Positions 34,955 through 44,619 of a DNA stretch of 64,000 nucleotides are shown here, one piece after another. The stretch is from Bacillus_BD oryzisoli (GTDB lineage: Bacteria > Bacillota > Bacilli > Bacillales > Cytobacillaceae): NCBI RefSeq assembly GCF_036670025.1, contig NZ_CP137640.1:1460001-1524000 (forward strand), read 5' to 3'. The translations under genes and the position numbers were made by a program. Under the pieces are notes generated by a model that worked only from the letters and a program-made list of their open reading frames with translations, searched no databases and had not been told where the DNA came from. Every line of letters begins with the position of its first letter. The stretch's first letter is position 1.

Positions 34955-36364
34955 ATGACAAAACAACAGTTTGGAGTAGTTGGCATGGCGGTTATGGGAA
35001 AAAACCTAGCCATGAACATTGAGTCAAGAGGTTATTCTGTTTCCATTTACAATCGTTCAAGTGAAAAAACAGATGAAGTTCTTGCTGAAACAAAGGGGAA
35101 AAATTTCAAGGGTACATACTCAATTGAAGAATTCGTACAGTCGCTTGAAACTCCGCGCAAAATTATGTTAATGGTTAAAGCCGGTGCTCCGACAGATGCT
35201 ACAATTGAACAGCTTATTCCTCATTTAGATAAAGGAGATATCCTAATCGATGGAGGAAATACATTTTTCGTTGATACCCAGCGCCGCAACAAAAAGCTGA
35301 GTGATCTCGGTATTCATTTTATTGGAACAGGTGTTTCAGGCGGTGAAGAAGGAGCGTTAAAAGGACCTTCCATCATGCCTGGCGGTCAAAAAGAGGCCTA
35401 TGATCTTGTGGCGCCAATTTTTAAGGATATTTCGGCAAAGGTAAACGGAGATCCTTGTACGACATATATTGGGCCGGATGGAGCAGGCCATTACGTTAAA
35501 ATGGTTCATAACGGCATTGAATATGGAGATATGCAGCTTATTTGTGAAGCATATTTCTTACTGAAAAATGTGCTTGGACTTAACGCCGGGGAGCTTCATG
35601 AAGTATTTGCCGAATGGAATAAAGGCGAGCTTGATAGTTACTTAATTGAAATTACAAAAGATATTTTTACAAAAATCGATGATGAAACAGGCAAACCGCT
35701 CGTCGATATGATTTTAGATACTGCTGGTCAAAAAGGTACAGGGAAGTGGACAAGCCAAAATGCACTTGATTTAGGTGTACCGCTGCCGGTTATTACGGAA
35801 TCTGTATTTGCCCGCTTCATTTCTGCTATGAAGGAAGAACGAGTAGCAGCGAGCAAGCTGTTAAGTGGTCCGGAGGCAAAAACGTTTACCGGTGATAAAC
35901 AAGCATTCATTGAATCTGTTCGTAAGGCTCTTTATATGAGCAAAATATGTTCATATGCGCAAGGGTTTGCGCAAATGAGAGCAGCCTCTGAAGAGTATGA
36001 TTGGAATCTTCAGTACGGAGAAATTGCGATGATTTTCCGCGGCGGATGTATTATTCGGGCTCAATTTTTACAAAAAATTAAAGATGCCTATGATCGTGAA
36101 CCAGGTCTTAAAAATCTATTGCTTGACCCTTACTTTAAGGAAATTGTGGAAAGCTATCAGCATGCATTACGCGAAACTATTTCATTTGCTGTTCAGTACG
36201 GAATTCCAGTTCCATGTTTCTCATCAGCTTTAGCTTATTATGATAGCTATCGCACGGCTACATTGCCTGCTAACTTACTTCAGGCACAACGCGACTATTT
36301 TGGTGCTCATACATATGAAAGAATAGATCGCGAAGGAATTTTTCATACAAATTGGCTGGAATAA
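34955..36364 (+). CDS. gndA: 6-phosphogluconate dehydrogenase, decarboxylating
   Basis: The 469-residue NADP enzyme of the oxidative pentose phosphate route makes ribulose 5-phosphate. It has Rossmann GMAVMGKNLA near 9, IDGGNTFFVDTQRR near 99, the GVSGGEEGA substrate loop near 128 and KMVHNGIEYGD near 183 with catalytic Lys. AGAAGGGATG precedes ATG 34955. It faces zwf, the previous enzyme of the route, across a shared terminator. Confidence 0.96.
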   Translation: MTKQQFGVVGMAVMGKNLAMNIESRGYSVSIYNRSSEKTDEVLAETKGKNFKGTYSIEEFVQSLETPRKIMLMVKAGAPTDATIEQLIPHLDKGDILIDGGNTFFVDTQRRNKKLSDLGIHFIGTGVSGGEEGALKGPSIMPGGQKEAYDLVAPIFKDISAKVNGDPCTTYIGPDGAGHYVKMVHNGIEYGDMQLICEAYFLLKNVLGLNAGELHEVFAEWNKGELDSYLIEITKDIFTKIDDETGKPLVDMILDTAGQKGTGKWTSQNALDLGVPLPVITESVFARFISAMKEERVAASKLLSGPEAKTFTGDKQAFIESVRKALYMSKICSYAQGFAQMRAASEEYDWNLQYGEIAMIFRGGCIIRAQFLQKIKDAYDREPGLKNLLLDPYFKEIVESYQHALRETISFAVQYGIPVPCFSSALAYYDSYRTATLPANLLQAQRDYFGAHTYERIDREGIFHTNWLE

Positions 36365-36369
36365 ACGGC

Positions 36370-36409
36370 AAAAAAGAACCTCTTTGCGAAAGCAAAGAGG
36401 TTCTTTTTT
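36370..36409. terminator. Shared terminator of gndA and zwf
   Basis: AAAAAAGAACCTCTTTGC pairs perfectly with GCAAAGAGGTTCTTTTTT around a GAAA loop, giving T tracts in both directions for the convergent genes. Confidence 0.93.
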
Positions 36410-36422
36410 GATCATATATTGA

Positions 36423-37928
36423 TTATTGACAGGATTCTACATCCAAATTATCGATTGGCCACCAGAAAAGACCGTCTTTTGCAAGAAGTACATCACTTTC
36501 TTTTGGACCTGCTGATCCTGATTCATAATTCGGGAAATGTGCCTGTGTCTTTTGCCAATGCTGTGATATATTATCAACAAAACTCCACGAAAGGGCAACT
36601 TCATCCCAATGTGTAAAATTTGTCGCATCACCGCGCATGCAGTCATATAACAGTTTTTCATAAGCTTCCGGTGTATTGATGCCATCAATTCCTGTATTGG
36701 CATAGCTTAGCTTAACAGGTGTCGCATTCATGTGATTACCCGTTTTCTGAGCGTTCAGATGCAGGGTGATTCCTTCTTCAGGCTGGATATGAATAACGAG
36801 CAGGTTTGGATTTAAGGTTTGTTCCGTTTTATAATATAAATTCATAGGGATGTCCTTAAATTGAACAACAATTTTAGTTGATTTTGATTTCATCCGTTTC
36901 CCTGTTCGAATGTAGAACGGGACTCCTGCCCACCGGAAATTATCGATCAAGAGCTTGCCGGCTACGAAGGTCTCTGTATTTGACTGTGGATCCACCATGT
37001 GTTCGTTACGGTAGCCAGGAACCTTTTCACCATTATTGATTCCTTCTCCGTATTGGCCGCGGACAAAATATTTATCAACTTTATCGTCCTTTACAGTCCG
37101 CATGGCACGCAGTACCTTTACCTTTTCAGAACGAATTTCTTCCGTATTAAGTTTAATCGGAGGTTCCATCGCTAAGAGGGCAACCATCTGCAGCATATGG
37201 TTTTGTACCATGTCACGCAGTGCACCGCTGTTTTCATAATAACGTCCGCGCTCTTCCACACCCAATGTTTCACTTGAAGTGACTTGGATATTGGATATAT
37301 AGCGGTTATTCCAAAGTGGCTCAAATATCGCATTTGCAAAGCGAATGACCTCAATATTTCTAACCATTTCTTTTCCAAGATAATGGTCGATTCGATATAT
37401 TTCATCCTCAGAAAAAGCTGTACGGATTTGATTATTTAATTCTTTAGCTGACTGCAAGTCATGACCAAAAGGCTTTTCGATGACTAAACGTTTAAACCCT
37501 TTAACGTCGGTAAGACCGTCTTCGTTTAAATGAGTAGCTATGGTTCCGAAAAATTCGGGAGCCATCGCTAAATAGAAAATGCGATTGCCATTTGTTTGAT
37601 ATTGTTCATCCAATCGTACAGCCATTTCTCTTAAATAACCATATGAAACAGAATCTGTCACATCATGTGAATGGTAATAAAAATGAGAAGCAAATTCATC
37701 TATATTACTATTTCCATTCGATGCAGCTGACTGCACAGACTTTTTTACATTTTCCTGGAATTGTTCATTGGAAAGTTCTCTCCTGGCAACACCAATGACG
37801 GCAAAGTTCTCGGAAAGATTCCCTTTTTCAAATAACCGGTACAGCGAAGGGAAAAGCTTTCTATTGGCTAAATCACCTGTGGCACCAAAAATCATGATCA
37901 AAGCTGATGGTTTTTCGTTATGTTTCAC
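36423..37928 (-). CDS. zwf: Glucose-6-phosphate 1-dehydrogenase
   Basis: The 501-residue enzyme opens the oxidative pentose phosphate route. NADP-binding GATGDLANRK is near 14, the signature RIDHYLGKE with catalytic His near 178, and EKPFGHDL near 150. The start is GTG 37928 with AGAGGT upstream. It is convergent with gndA as in B. subtilis and divergent from rnz; the 37929-38170 gap must hold both promoters, but I cannot place them with confidence. Confidence 0.95.
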   Translation of the reverse strand: MKHNEKPSALIMIFGATGDLANRKLFPSLYRLFEKGNLSENFAVIGVARRELSNEQFQENVKKSVQSAASNGNSNIDEFASHFYYHSHDVTDSVSYGYLREMAVRLDEQYQTNGNRIFYLAMAPEFFGTIATHLNEDGLTDVKGFKRLVIEKPFGHDLQSAKELNNQIRTAFSEDEIYRIDHYLGKEMVRNIEVIRFANAIFEPLWNNRYISNIQVTSSETLGVEERGRYYENSGALRDMVQNHMLQMVALLAMEPPIKLNTEEIRSEKVKVLRAMRTVKDDKVDKYFVRGQYGEGINNGEKVPGYRNEHMVDPQSNTETFVAGKLLIDNFRWAGVPFYIRTGKRMKSKSTKIVVQFKDIPMNLYYKTEQTLNPNLLVIHIQPEEGITLHLNAQKTGNHMNATPVKLSYANTGIDGINTPEAYEKLLYDCMRGDATNFTHWDEVALSWSFVDNISQHWQKTQAHFPNYESGSAGPKESDVLLAKDGLFWWPIDNLDVESCQ

Positions 37929-38170
37929 GATTTGTAAAACCTCTCTTCATTAAAATTGACATCTATTTTAGGGTTTGCTTTTATTTAATAAGAAATTCAA
38001 TCCGAAAAATATGTCTAATAATGCTAAAATTTTATCGATTTATGTAAAAATACGCAAATACTTTGTTCTTATTATCTGTTGATTGACTGGAATATAAGCT
38101 TTCATTATTTTTTATGCAATAAAATTTGGCTATAATAATGTAAAGATGGATTGGAGAAAGGAGCTTATCG

Positions 38171-39091
38171 GTGGAATTATTTTTTCTTGGAACGGGAGCA
38201 GGAGTACCTGCAAAGCTTAGAAATGTAACAGCTATTGCGTTAAAATTATTGGAGGAGCGAGGCACAATTTGGCTGTTTGATTGCGGGGAAGCAACTCAGC
38301 ATCAAATTTTACATACATCAATCAAACCTTCTAGAATTGAAAATATTTTTATTACTCATTTACATGGGGATCATTTATATGGACTTCCAGGTCTACTGGC
38401 AAGTCGTTCCTTTCAAGGCGGTGAGTCAAAAGTGACGGTCTATGGACCTCCAGGCTTAAAAAGCTATGTAGAGACAAGCTTAAGTGTAAGTGGAACTTAT
38501 TTGCGATATCCGCTTGATATAGTTGAAATCAACGAAGGCGTCTTATTTGAAGATGATCAATTTATCGTAGAAGCACGAAAGCTTGAACACGGAATCCCCT
38601 CATATGGTTTTCGAATCGTGGAAAAGGATCGTCCGGGGACTTTATTAGTGGATAAATTACAAGAGGCTGGAATCAAGCCGGGCCCTATCTATAAAAAAAT
38701 AAAAGAGGGTGAATCTGTAACCCTTGAAGATGGAACGACTCTAGCAGCGGATGATTTTGTAGGTCCAAAACAAAAGGGCAGAGTAGTTACGATATTAGGG
38801 GATACAAGGATGTGTGAAGCGGCCCAAAACCTTGCAAATGAAGCAGATTTATTAGTTCATGAAGCTACCTTTGCAAATGGGGAAGAGGCTTTAGCTTTTG
38901 ACTATTATCATTCCACGACCAGCCAAGCAGCGGAAATTGCCTTGCGTGCCAATGTTAAAAAGCTATGTATTACCCACATTAGCTCACGATACGATCGACA
39001 GGCTGCCGAAGGGTTATTGGCTGAATCCTGCCGGATATTCCCAGATACAGAGATTGCGGCTGATTTTAAAAGTATCAGCATTCCCCGTTAA
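38171..39091 (+). CDS. rnz: Ribonuclease Z
   Basis: The 306-residue metallo-beta-lactamase-fold endonuclease trims tRNA 3' ends. The zinc motif THLHGDHLYGLPG is near 61 (HxHxDH), with further ligands in EHGIPS near 141, GDTRMCE near 211 and ITHISSRY near 269. GTG 38171 follows AAAGGAGC and gives MELFFLGTGAG, the standard family start. Confidence 0.95.
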   Translation: MELFFLGTGAGVPAKLRNVTAIALKLLEERGTIWLFDCGEATQHQILHTSIKPSRIENIFITHLHGDHLYGLPGLLASRSFQGGESKVTVYGPPGLKSYVETSLSVSGTYLRYPLDIVEINEGVLFEDDQFIVEARKLEHGIPSYGFRIVEKDRPGTLLVDKLQEAGIKPGPIYKKIKEGESVTLEDGTTLAADDFVGPKQKGRVVTILGDTRMCEAAQNLANEADLLVHEATFANGEEALAFDYYHSTTSQAAEIALRANVKKLCITHISSRYDRQAAEGLLAESCRIFPDTEIAADFKSISIPR

Positions 39092-39148
39092 AAGAACGAA
39101 AAAAGTTTATTAATATAATTATAAATGACTGTTTTCAAAAAAACTTTA

Positions 39149-39178
39149 TTGACATTATTGTAGTAATTCACGTATAAT
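39149..39178 (+). promoter_or_regulatory. Consensus sigma-A promoter of the T-box unit
   Basis: TTGACA, 18-base spacer, TATAAT: both hexamers are perfect. It lies about 35 bp before the T-box leader. Confidence 0.85.
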
Positions 39179-39213
39179 TCCAATTATGTTTTATTATCAT
39201 AATATAATTTTGA

Positions 39214-39428
39214 AACGATGAAGAGTGTTTAATAAGCCATATTTCCCTGTATTGAAGAGAGTCAGCGGCTGGTGGAAGCTGATACAAAGATTATGGTGAA
39301 TTTCAGCTTGGAGTTTCTTTCTTTTACATAGATTTGTATTAGAAACGGATGGTTCCGTTATCCCATTGAGTGGAAAGTCAATGCTTTCAAAAAGGGTGGT
39401 ACCGCGTGTTCTTCACGTCCCTTTTTAC
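39214..39428 (+). ncRNA. T-box riboswitch with Phe-type specifier
   Basis: The leader has the stem I blocks GAAGAGTG and AGAGAGTCAGCGGCTGGTGGAAGCTG, the specifier region GTGAATTTCAGCTTGGAG (39296-39313) and the T-box core AGGGTGGTACCGCG (39393-39406), followed by a terminator AAAAAGGG ... CCCTTTTT. In the usual frame GAA-codon-A the specifier reads TTC (39302) or TTT (39301), both phenylalanine. Uncharged tRNA-Phe would stabilise the antiterminator and switch on the symporter gene 73 bases further on. Confidence 0.9.
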
Positions 39429-39500
39429 TGTATTGGCTTTTTTTATTTTAGCAATTATAAAATATTTTCTATCTATCTTTAGAATCTGGAGGAAACAACA

Positions 39501-40835
39501 TTGGAACAGAAAGAACAGTGGTCGTCAAAAATCGGCTTTATCCTGGCGTCGGCCGGCTCAGCAATTGGACTTGGTGCTATTTGGAAGCTGCCGTATGTAA
39601 CGGGAATGAGCGGAGGGGGAGCCTTTATTCTTTTATTTGTCATTCTCTCACTATTAATTGGGTTTCCGCTTTTACTCGCTGAATTTATCATTGGCCGCAG
39701 TACGCAGAAGGAAGCGATATCGGCATACAAACAGATTGCACCTGGTTCAAAATGGCATTGGATTGGTTATCTCGGTGTTGTTACTTGTTTTATTTTATTA
39801 TCATTCTACAGTGTTATTGGTGGATGGATTATTCAATATATTGTTTTTGGTCTTACAGGACAAGTCGGTGGAGGGAATGTAGACTACGAAACACTCTTTA
39901 CTCAATCTGTAACAAGCCCGGTTCTTTCTGTCGGGGCACAGGCGCTATTCATGATCATCACGATTATTGTTGTCGGAAAGGGTATCCAAACAGGAATTGA
40001 AAAAGCCAGTAAATTTATGATGCCTGCTCTTTTTATTTTATTTATCGTTTTAATTATTCGTTCCTTGACACTTGAAAATGCCATAGAAGGTGTATCGTTT
40101 CTTCTCAATCCAGATTTCAGTAAGTTAAATTCAGAAAGTATCTTATTTGCGCTTGGGCAGTCATTCTTTTTATTAAGTGTAGGGGTTTCAGTCATGGTGA
40201 CGTACAGCTCTTATCTTCCAAAAGGGGAAAGCATCATTCAGCCGGCATTTTCGGTCGTTGCGATGAATTTATTTATTTCCATTTTTGCAGGTCTTGCGAT
40301 TTTTCCGGCCGTTTTCTCGTTAGGATTTGAACCGGCTGCAGGTCCAGGATTACTGTTCATTGTTCTGCCGTCCGTATTTGAAAAAATGGTTTTTGGTACA
40401 ATCTTTTTATTGATATTCCTAATTTTGTTTTTGTTTGCCACGCTCACATCTGCGTTTTCCTTACTGGAGATTGTTGTTGCCTCTGTTTCAAAAGGAAAAG
40501 GCGGACGAAACCGGCTTTCCTGGATGATTGGGAGTCTCGTCTTTATGGTTGGTATCCCATCGTCATTATCATTTGGTGTTTGGTCTGACTTTTCGCTCTT
40601 TGGAAAAAGTATCTTTGATGCAGCGGACTATCTTGTCAGTAATATCTTAATGCCGATTGGTGCCTTGTTAATCTCAATCTTTGTTTCCTATCGGATGAAA
40701 AAAAGTGTATTAAAGAGTGAACTGATTCAAAAGTCAAAATATAGTCTTCTGTTTGAAGTCTGGTATTTTTTATTACGTTATGTTGTACCAATCGTCATTA
40801 TTGTCGTATTTCTTGACGTTACAAATATCATTTAA
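39501..40835 (+). CDS. Sodium-dependent symporter, NSS (SNF) family
   Basis: A 444-residue membrane protein with 11-12 hydrophobic segments. The first helices carry WSSKIGFILASAGSAIGLGAIWKLPY (residues about 7-32; only quoted in part by family), the NSS sodium and substrate site. Bacterial NSS proteins import amino acids (LeuT, TnaT, MhsT). The Phe-type T-box upstream suggests phenylalanine, perhaps other aromatic or hydrophobic amino acids. TTG 39501 has CTGGAGGAAA upstream. Single-gene unit closed by a terminator. Confidence 0.88.
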   Translation: MEQKEQWSSKIGFILASAGSAIGLGAIWKLPYVTGMSGGGAFILLFVILSLLIGFPLLLAEFIIGRSTQKEAISAYKQIAPGSKWHWIGYLGVVTCFILLSFYSVIGGWIIQYIVFGLTGQVGGGNVDYETLFTQSVTSPVLSVGAQALFMIITIIVVGKGIQTGIEKASKFMMPALFILFIVLIIRSLTLENAIEGVSFLLNPDFSKLNSESILFALGQSFFLLSVGVSVMVTYSSYLPKGESIIQPAFSVVAMNLFISIFAGLAIFPAVFSLGFEPAAGPGLLFIVLPSVFEKMVFGTIFLLIFLILFLFATLTSAFSLLEIVVASVSKGKGGRNRLSWMIGSLVFMVGIPSSLSFGVWSDFSLFGKSIFDAADYLVSNILMPIGALLISIFVSYRMKKSVLKSELIQKSKYSLLFEVWYFLLRYVVPIVIIVVFLDVTNII

Positions 40836-40865
40836 AAAAAGGTGGACATAACTGTCCACCTTTTC
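40836..40865 (+). terminator. Symporter gene terminator
   Basis: AAAAGGTGGAC/GTCCACCTTTT stem with a 6-base loop. Confidence 0.88.
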
Positions 40866-40871
40866 TTGATT

Positions 40872-40988
40872 AACTAGCTCCAGTGCCTAGCCCCTCGAGG
40901 TCACAAGCCAATCCGTCAAGAAGGTTAAAGAACAACCTTCCTGCCGGCTCGTCTTTGCTTGTCAGGGCTGGACAAGGCACTTCCGCCT
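40872..40988 (-). repeat. Dispersed palindromic repeat, copy 2
   Basis: Reverse orientation copy of the element at 7269-7383. Shared blocks on its strand include GCGGAAG, GACGAGCC, AAGGTTG.TCTTTAACCTT, TTGACGGATTGGCT and GAGGGGCTAGGC.CTGGAGCTAG. The inner stem is again able to pair. It lies between the symporter terminator and the end of namA. Confidence 0.8.
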
Positions 40989-40992
40989 TTAA

Positions 40993-42033
40993 TTAACGCT
41001 GATTTCGTCTTTGTTTCCAGCCTCTTTCGTACTGAACAGGTCCTTCAATATCAACACCGAGTTCCAGTGCAGCTTTTCTTGGCCAATATGGATCACGCAG
41101 CAATTCCCGTGCCAGTAAAATAAGATCAGCGCGTTCGCTTTGGAGAATTTCTTCCGCTTGCAGCCCGGATGTAATAAGGCCGACTGCCCCGGTAGGAATC
41201 TCAGCCCCATGTTTTATTTTTTCTGCTAACGGCACTTGATAACCGGGATAAATGTTGATTTTTGCCGGCACAATCGCACCAGAACTTACATCGATTAAGT
41301 CGACACCCTGTTCTTTCATCCAGCGGCTGTAAATGACATAATCCTCGACAGTCAAACCTTCCGGATGGTATTCATTTGCTGATACGCGGACAAATAAAGG
41401 TCCATCCCAAACCGATTTCACGGCCTCAATGACTTCTTTTAGGAAGCGATAGCGATTTTCCGGACTTCCGCCATATTCATCATTGCGGTGATTAGACAGT
41501 GGTGATAAAAATTGATTAATCAAATATCCGTGGGCACCATGGATTTCAATCACATCAAAACCAGCTTTTTTCGCGCGCTCTGCTGCCTTTTTAAATGCAG
41601 CAACTGTAAGATGAATATCATCTGTTGTCATTTCTTTTGGTGTTTTGCTTTTTGCATCAAAAGGAATTGCTGAAGGAGCGAGGATTTCTCCGTCGAGTTC
41701 TGCTTTACGTCCTGCATGTCCTAACTGTATACCACACTTGGCGCCACTCTCTTTGATTAGGGTTGTAAGCTGTAAAAGACCTTCGATATGCTCGTCATTC
41801 CAAATACCTAAGTCATATGGCGAGATACGACCTTCCTGGGAAACGGCTGTTGCTTCTTGAATGAGCAGGCCTGTTTGCCCGACTGCTCTGCTTATGTAAT
41901 GAGTGTAATGCCATGGGGTTACCTTTCCATCTTGTTCGGTACATGAATACATACACATAGGTGCCATGACAATCCTATTTTTCAACGTGACATTTTTAAT
42001 TGTATAGGGTGAAAATAGCTTTGTTTCTTCCAT
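40993..42033 (-). CDS. namA: Old yellow enzyme family NADPH dehydrogenase (YqjM/NamA)
   Basis: A 346-residue FMN enzyme that reduces activated C=C bonds, probably for detoxifying electrophiles. It has the redox-tuning Cys27 in MAPMCMYS of the YqjM class, ligand His pair in IEIHGAHGYL near 165, and the C-terminal VQYERGW with the arginine finger. Seven residues (KQRRNQR) follow the usual end. AAAGGAGG lies upstream of ATG 42033. Divergent from the SDR gene. Confidence 0.93.
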   Translation of the reverse strand: MEETKLFSPYTIKNVTLKNRIVMAPMCMYSCTEQDGKVTPWHYTHYISRAVGQTGLLIQEATAVSQEGRISPYDLGIWNDEHIEGLLQLTTLIKESGAKCGIQLGHAGRKAELDGEILAPSAIPFDAKSKTPKEMTTDDIHLTVAAFKKAAERAKKAGFDVIEIHGAHGYLINQFLSPLSNHRNDEYGGSPENRYRFLKEVIEAVKSVWDGPLFVRVSANEYHPEGLTVEDYVIYSRWMKEQGVDLIDVSSGAIVPAKINIYPGYQVPLAEKIKHGAEIPTGAVGLITSGLQAEEILQSERADLILLARELLRDPYWPRKAALELGVDIEGPVQYERGWKQRRNQR

Positions 42034-42168
42034 TATGACAGCTAGCCTCCTTTTTTTCTTTCATTGATAAGTATAACAGGATTGAACATGAAAAGATAAG
42101 CAGGAGGCTCGTTTTGGCTTTACTCTGGATTGATTGTCATATAGTATCGTGAATAGAGGTGACCAGGA

Positions 42169-42966
42169 TTGACAAATAAAAGACTAAATAATAAAAATAT
42201 TGTGATTACGGGTGCTTCCAGCGGGATTGGGCTTTCGATTGCCTCCCTGTGTGCCGAAAACGGAGCAAATTTAGTTCTGCTCGCCAGAAGACTCGACCAG
42301 CTGGAAAAAATAAAGCAAGATTTAGAGGGACGTTATTCGGTCAATGTACAAGTATATAAACTCGATGTGTCAGATACAAAGGAAGTCAAAGCTGTTTTTT
42401 CCAAGCTTTTGGGTGAACTGTCAACCATTGATGTGCTTGTGAATAACGCAGGATATGGTATTTTTCGGGCAGCACATGAAGTTGAAATGGGTGATGTAAA
42501 AGGGATGTTTGATGTAAATGTTGTCGGGTTAATTGCTTGTACAACGATGGTTCTGCCGTTAATGAGGCAGCAAAGAAAAGGCCATATCATTAACATTGCC
42601 TCACAGGCCGGAAAAATCGCTACACCGAAATCAAGCGTGTATTCAGCGACTAAGCATGCTGTTCTTGGATATACAAATAGCCTGCGGATGGAGCTGTCAG
42701 ATTTTAATGTGTCTGTAACGGCTGTGAATCCAGGTCCGATTGAAACAAATTTCTTTTCGATTGCTGATGAAGAGGGGACTTACGTAAAAAGTGTCAAAAG
42801 ATATATGTTAACACCTGATTTTGTGGCAAGGAAGGTCGTTGACAGGATGCTGACGAAAACAAGGGAAATCAATTTACCCCGTTGGATGAATGCCGGCAGC
42901 ATCCTGTTTGCACTTTTTCCAGGCCTGTTTGAACGGGCAGGGAAAAAGGTGTTAAATAAAAAATAA
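42169..42966 (+). CDS. yqjQ: Short-chain dehydrogenase/reductase (YqjQ-like)
   Basis: The 265-residue classical SDR has TGASSGIG near 16, NNAG near 95, catalytic Ser in ASQAG near 147, and YSATK near 160. The C-terminal ~40 residues are basic and hydrophobic, which suggests membrane association. Substrate unknown. TTG 42169 follows AGAGGTGACCAGGA. Placement next to yqjM matches B. subtilis yqjQ. Confidence 0.88.
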   Translation: MTNKRLNNKNIVITGASSGIGLSIASLCAENGANLVLLARRLDQLEKIKQDLEGRYSVNVQVYKLDVSDTKEVKAVFSKLLGELSTIDVLVNNAGYGIFRAAHEVEMGDVKGMFDVNVVGLIACTTMVLPLMRQQRKGHIINIASQAGKIATPKSSVYSATKHAVLGYTNSLRMELSDFNVSVTAVNPGPIETNFFSIADEEGTYVKSVKRYMLTPDFVARKVVDRMLTKTREINLPRWMNAGSILFALFPGLFERAGKKVLNKK

Positions 42967-42972
42967 AATGAT

Positions 42973-43004
42973 AAAAAGTGATGACTAGAATGTCATCACT
43001 TTTT
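42973..43004. terminator. Bidirectional terminator between yqjQ and ywbE
   Basis: Perfect stem AAAAAGTGATGAC/GTCATCACTTTTT with a 6-base loop, serving convergent genes. Confidence 0.9.
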
Positions 43005-43017
43005 AAATTTAATTAAA

Positions 43018-43215
43018 TTATTGCTTTTTTATTGATTGTACTCTCCCGATTTGTCCATTTGTAAGTCTTACTTTAATCCCATGTGGATGATAGCTTGATT
43101 TTGTTAAGATATCTTTTACAATACCGCTAGTAAGTTTTCCGGTTTTTTGATCCGCTTTAAGGACTATATCAACTGTTGTTCCAGGCAGGATATCTTTTCT
43201 GTTTTGTCCATTCAT
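43018..43215 (-). CDS. ywbE: YwbE-family (DUF2196) protein
   Basis: A 65-residue protein with the family blocks VDIVLKADQKTGKLTSGIV and HPHGIKVRL. It is probably a small beta-rich protein of unknown role. It has GAAGGATG upstream of ATG 43215 and is 18 bases downstream of the MFS gene on the same strand, so probably co-transcribed. Confidence 0.88.
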   Translation of the reverse strand: MNGQNRKDILPGTTVDIVLKADQKTGKLTSGIVKDILTKSSYHPHGIKVRLTNGQIGRVQSIKKQ

Positions 43216-43233
43216 TTTTTAACATCCTTCATT

Positions 43234-44409
43234 TTATGATCCGACAGACAATAATTTCTTCGTCTGTATGGTATAGATACGATATAGGAGGAAAGCCAGT
43301 AATGATAAGATTATACCTGAAATATATGGTAAGCCGATTGCCATATTGAAAAGCCAGCCCCCAAGCGGCGGTCCGGCAATTCTTCCTAGTGAATCGAAGG
43401 AAGAAAGCAATCCTGTTGTACTTCCATGACCTGCTAAGGATGTTTTTGTCAAAAGAGCGGAAACGCTTGGGCGGATGATCCCGTTCCCAATCCCAAATAT
43501 TGTAAGATAAATAGCAGCCGTTGTGAAGCTGTCAACTAATAAAATTAACCCGAAGCCAATGGCGGAAACAATAATTCCGAGTTGAATGACGAAGCCTTCG
43601 CCAAAGCTCTTCGTCATTCTTCCGACCATTCCGCCTTGGATAAAGGCTGAAGCTAAACCCATAATCATAAAAATATAGCCTAACTCTACAGCTCCTAATC
43701 CTGCTTTTTCGGCTGCAAAATAAGCGAAGGTTGCCTCCAGTCCCGATAACGATAAGGAAATAAATAATTGCAAAAAATATAAAATAGATTGTGAACCGTT
43801 TAAAGCTTGCCTTAGAGAAGACTTTTCGTTTTTCTTTTGACCTCTGTTTTCTTTAGGCAATGACTCCTTCAATACAAACAAAACAAGCAAAAAGGTCAAT
43901 AATGAGGAAATTCCCGCGATGTAAAAAGGCATATGTAAGCTCATTTTTGAAAAAACGCCGCCAAGTGCAGGCCCAAAAACAAACCCTAGTCCTGTAGCGG
44001 CACCAACAACTCCCATTCCTTTTCCACGATCTTCAGCAGATGTAATATCGGCGACATATGCCATGACGGTCGGCATATTGGCAGCGGATAAGATTCCTCC
44101 GATGACTCTAGCCGCAAATAACATCCAAAGTGCTGATGATAGACCCATTAAGAAAAAGGAAAGCGCCAGACCCAAAATTCCTATCATTATAACCGGCTTT
44201 CGGCCAATCCGGTCAGAGACTCGTCCCCATACAGGTGCAAAAAGTAGCTGCATTAACGAATATACAGCCATTAACAAACCTAATTCAAATGGGGATGCCC
44301 CGATATTTTCTGCATAAAAAGGAAGGACAGGGATAATGATTCCGAATCCTACCATAACGAGAAACATAACAGCAAAAAGAATCGGCAGTGCTCTTTTTGT
44401 TTCTAACAT
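43234..44409 (-). CDS. MFS drug/proton antiporter (DHA1, TetA-like; YqjV position)
   Basis: A 391-residue transporter with 12 predicted spans. Motif A GRVSDRIGRKPV follows helix 2 (about 68-79) and the motif C-like GPALGGVF falls in helix 5. These mark DHA1 multidrug or tetracycline-type efflux pumps. Substrate unknown. ATG 44409 has GGAG at eight bases; the GTG at 44418 is less well placed. B. subtilis has the MFS gene yqjV in this region. Confidence 0.85.
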   Translation of the reverse strand: MLETKRALPILFAVMFLVMVGFGIIIPVLPFYAENIGASPFELGLLMAVYSLMQLLFAPVWGRVSDRIGRKPVIMIGILGLALSFFLMGLSSALWMLFAARVIGGILSAANMPTVMAYVADITSAEDRGKGMGVVGAATGLGFVFGPALGGVFSKMSLHMPFYIAGISSLLTFLLVLFVLKESLPKENRGQKKNEKSSLRQALNGSQSILYFLQLFISLSLSGLEATFAYFAAEKAGLGAVELGYIFMIMGLASAFIQGGMVGRMTKSFGEGFVIQLGIIVSAIGFGLILLVDSFTTAAIYLTIFGIGNGIIRPSVSALLTKTSLAGHGSTTGLLSSFDSLGRIAGPPLGGWLFNMAIGLPYISGIILSLLAFLLYRIYTIQTKKLLSVGS

Positions 44410-44619
44410 ATTTTTCACTCCATTTCCCGATAATTATAATGATTATATATATGAATAGTCAATTTTCACTATGAGCTGTAAGGAAAATTTTTCATCGCAA
44501 TAACAAGAATATTGAAATAATATTTTAGGACTACAATAGCTAATGTTATTATGGTAATCTAATAATGTTGTAACGTACTAAAGTATTATTATATTTGGAT
44601 AAAGGTGGTTTATGATTAT

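Noticed and set aside
39370..39600. 76-codon frame over the T-box terminator and symporter start
   Set aside because: It overlaps the riboswitch core and the symporter gene, has no ribosome site and resembles no family.
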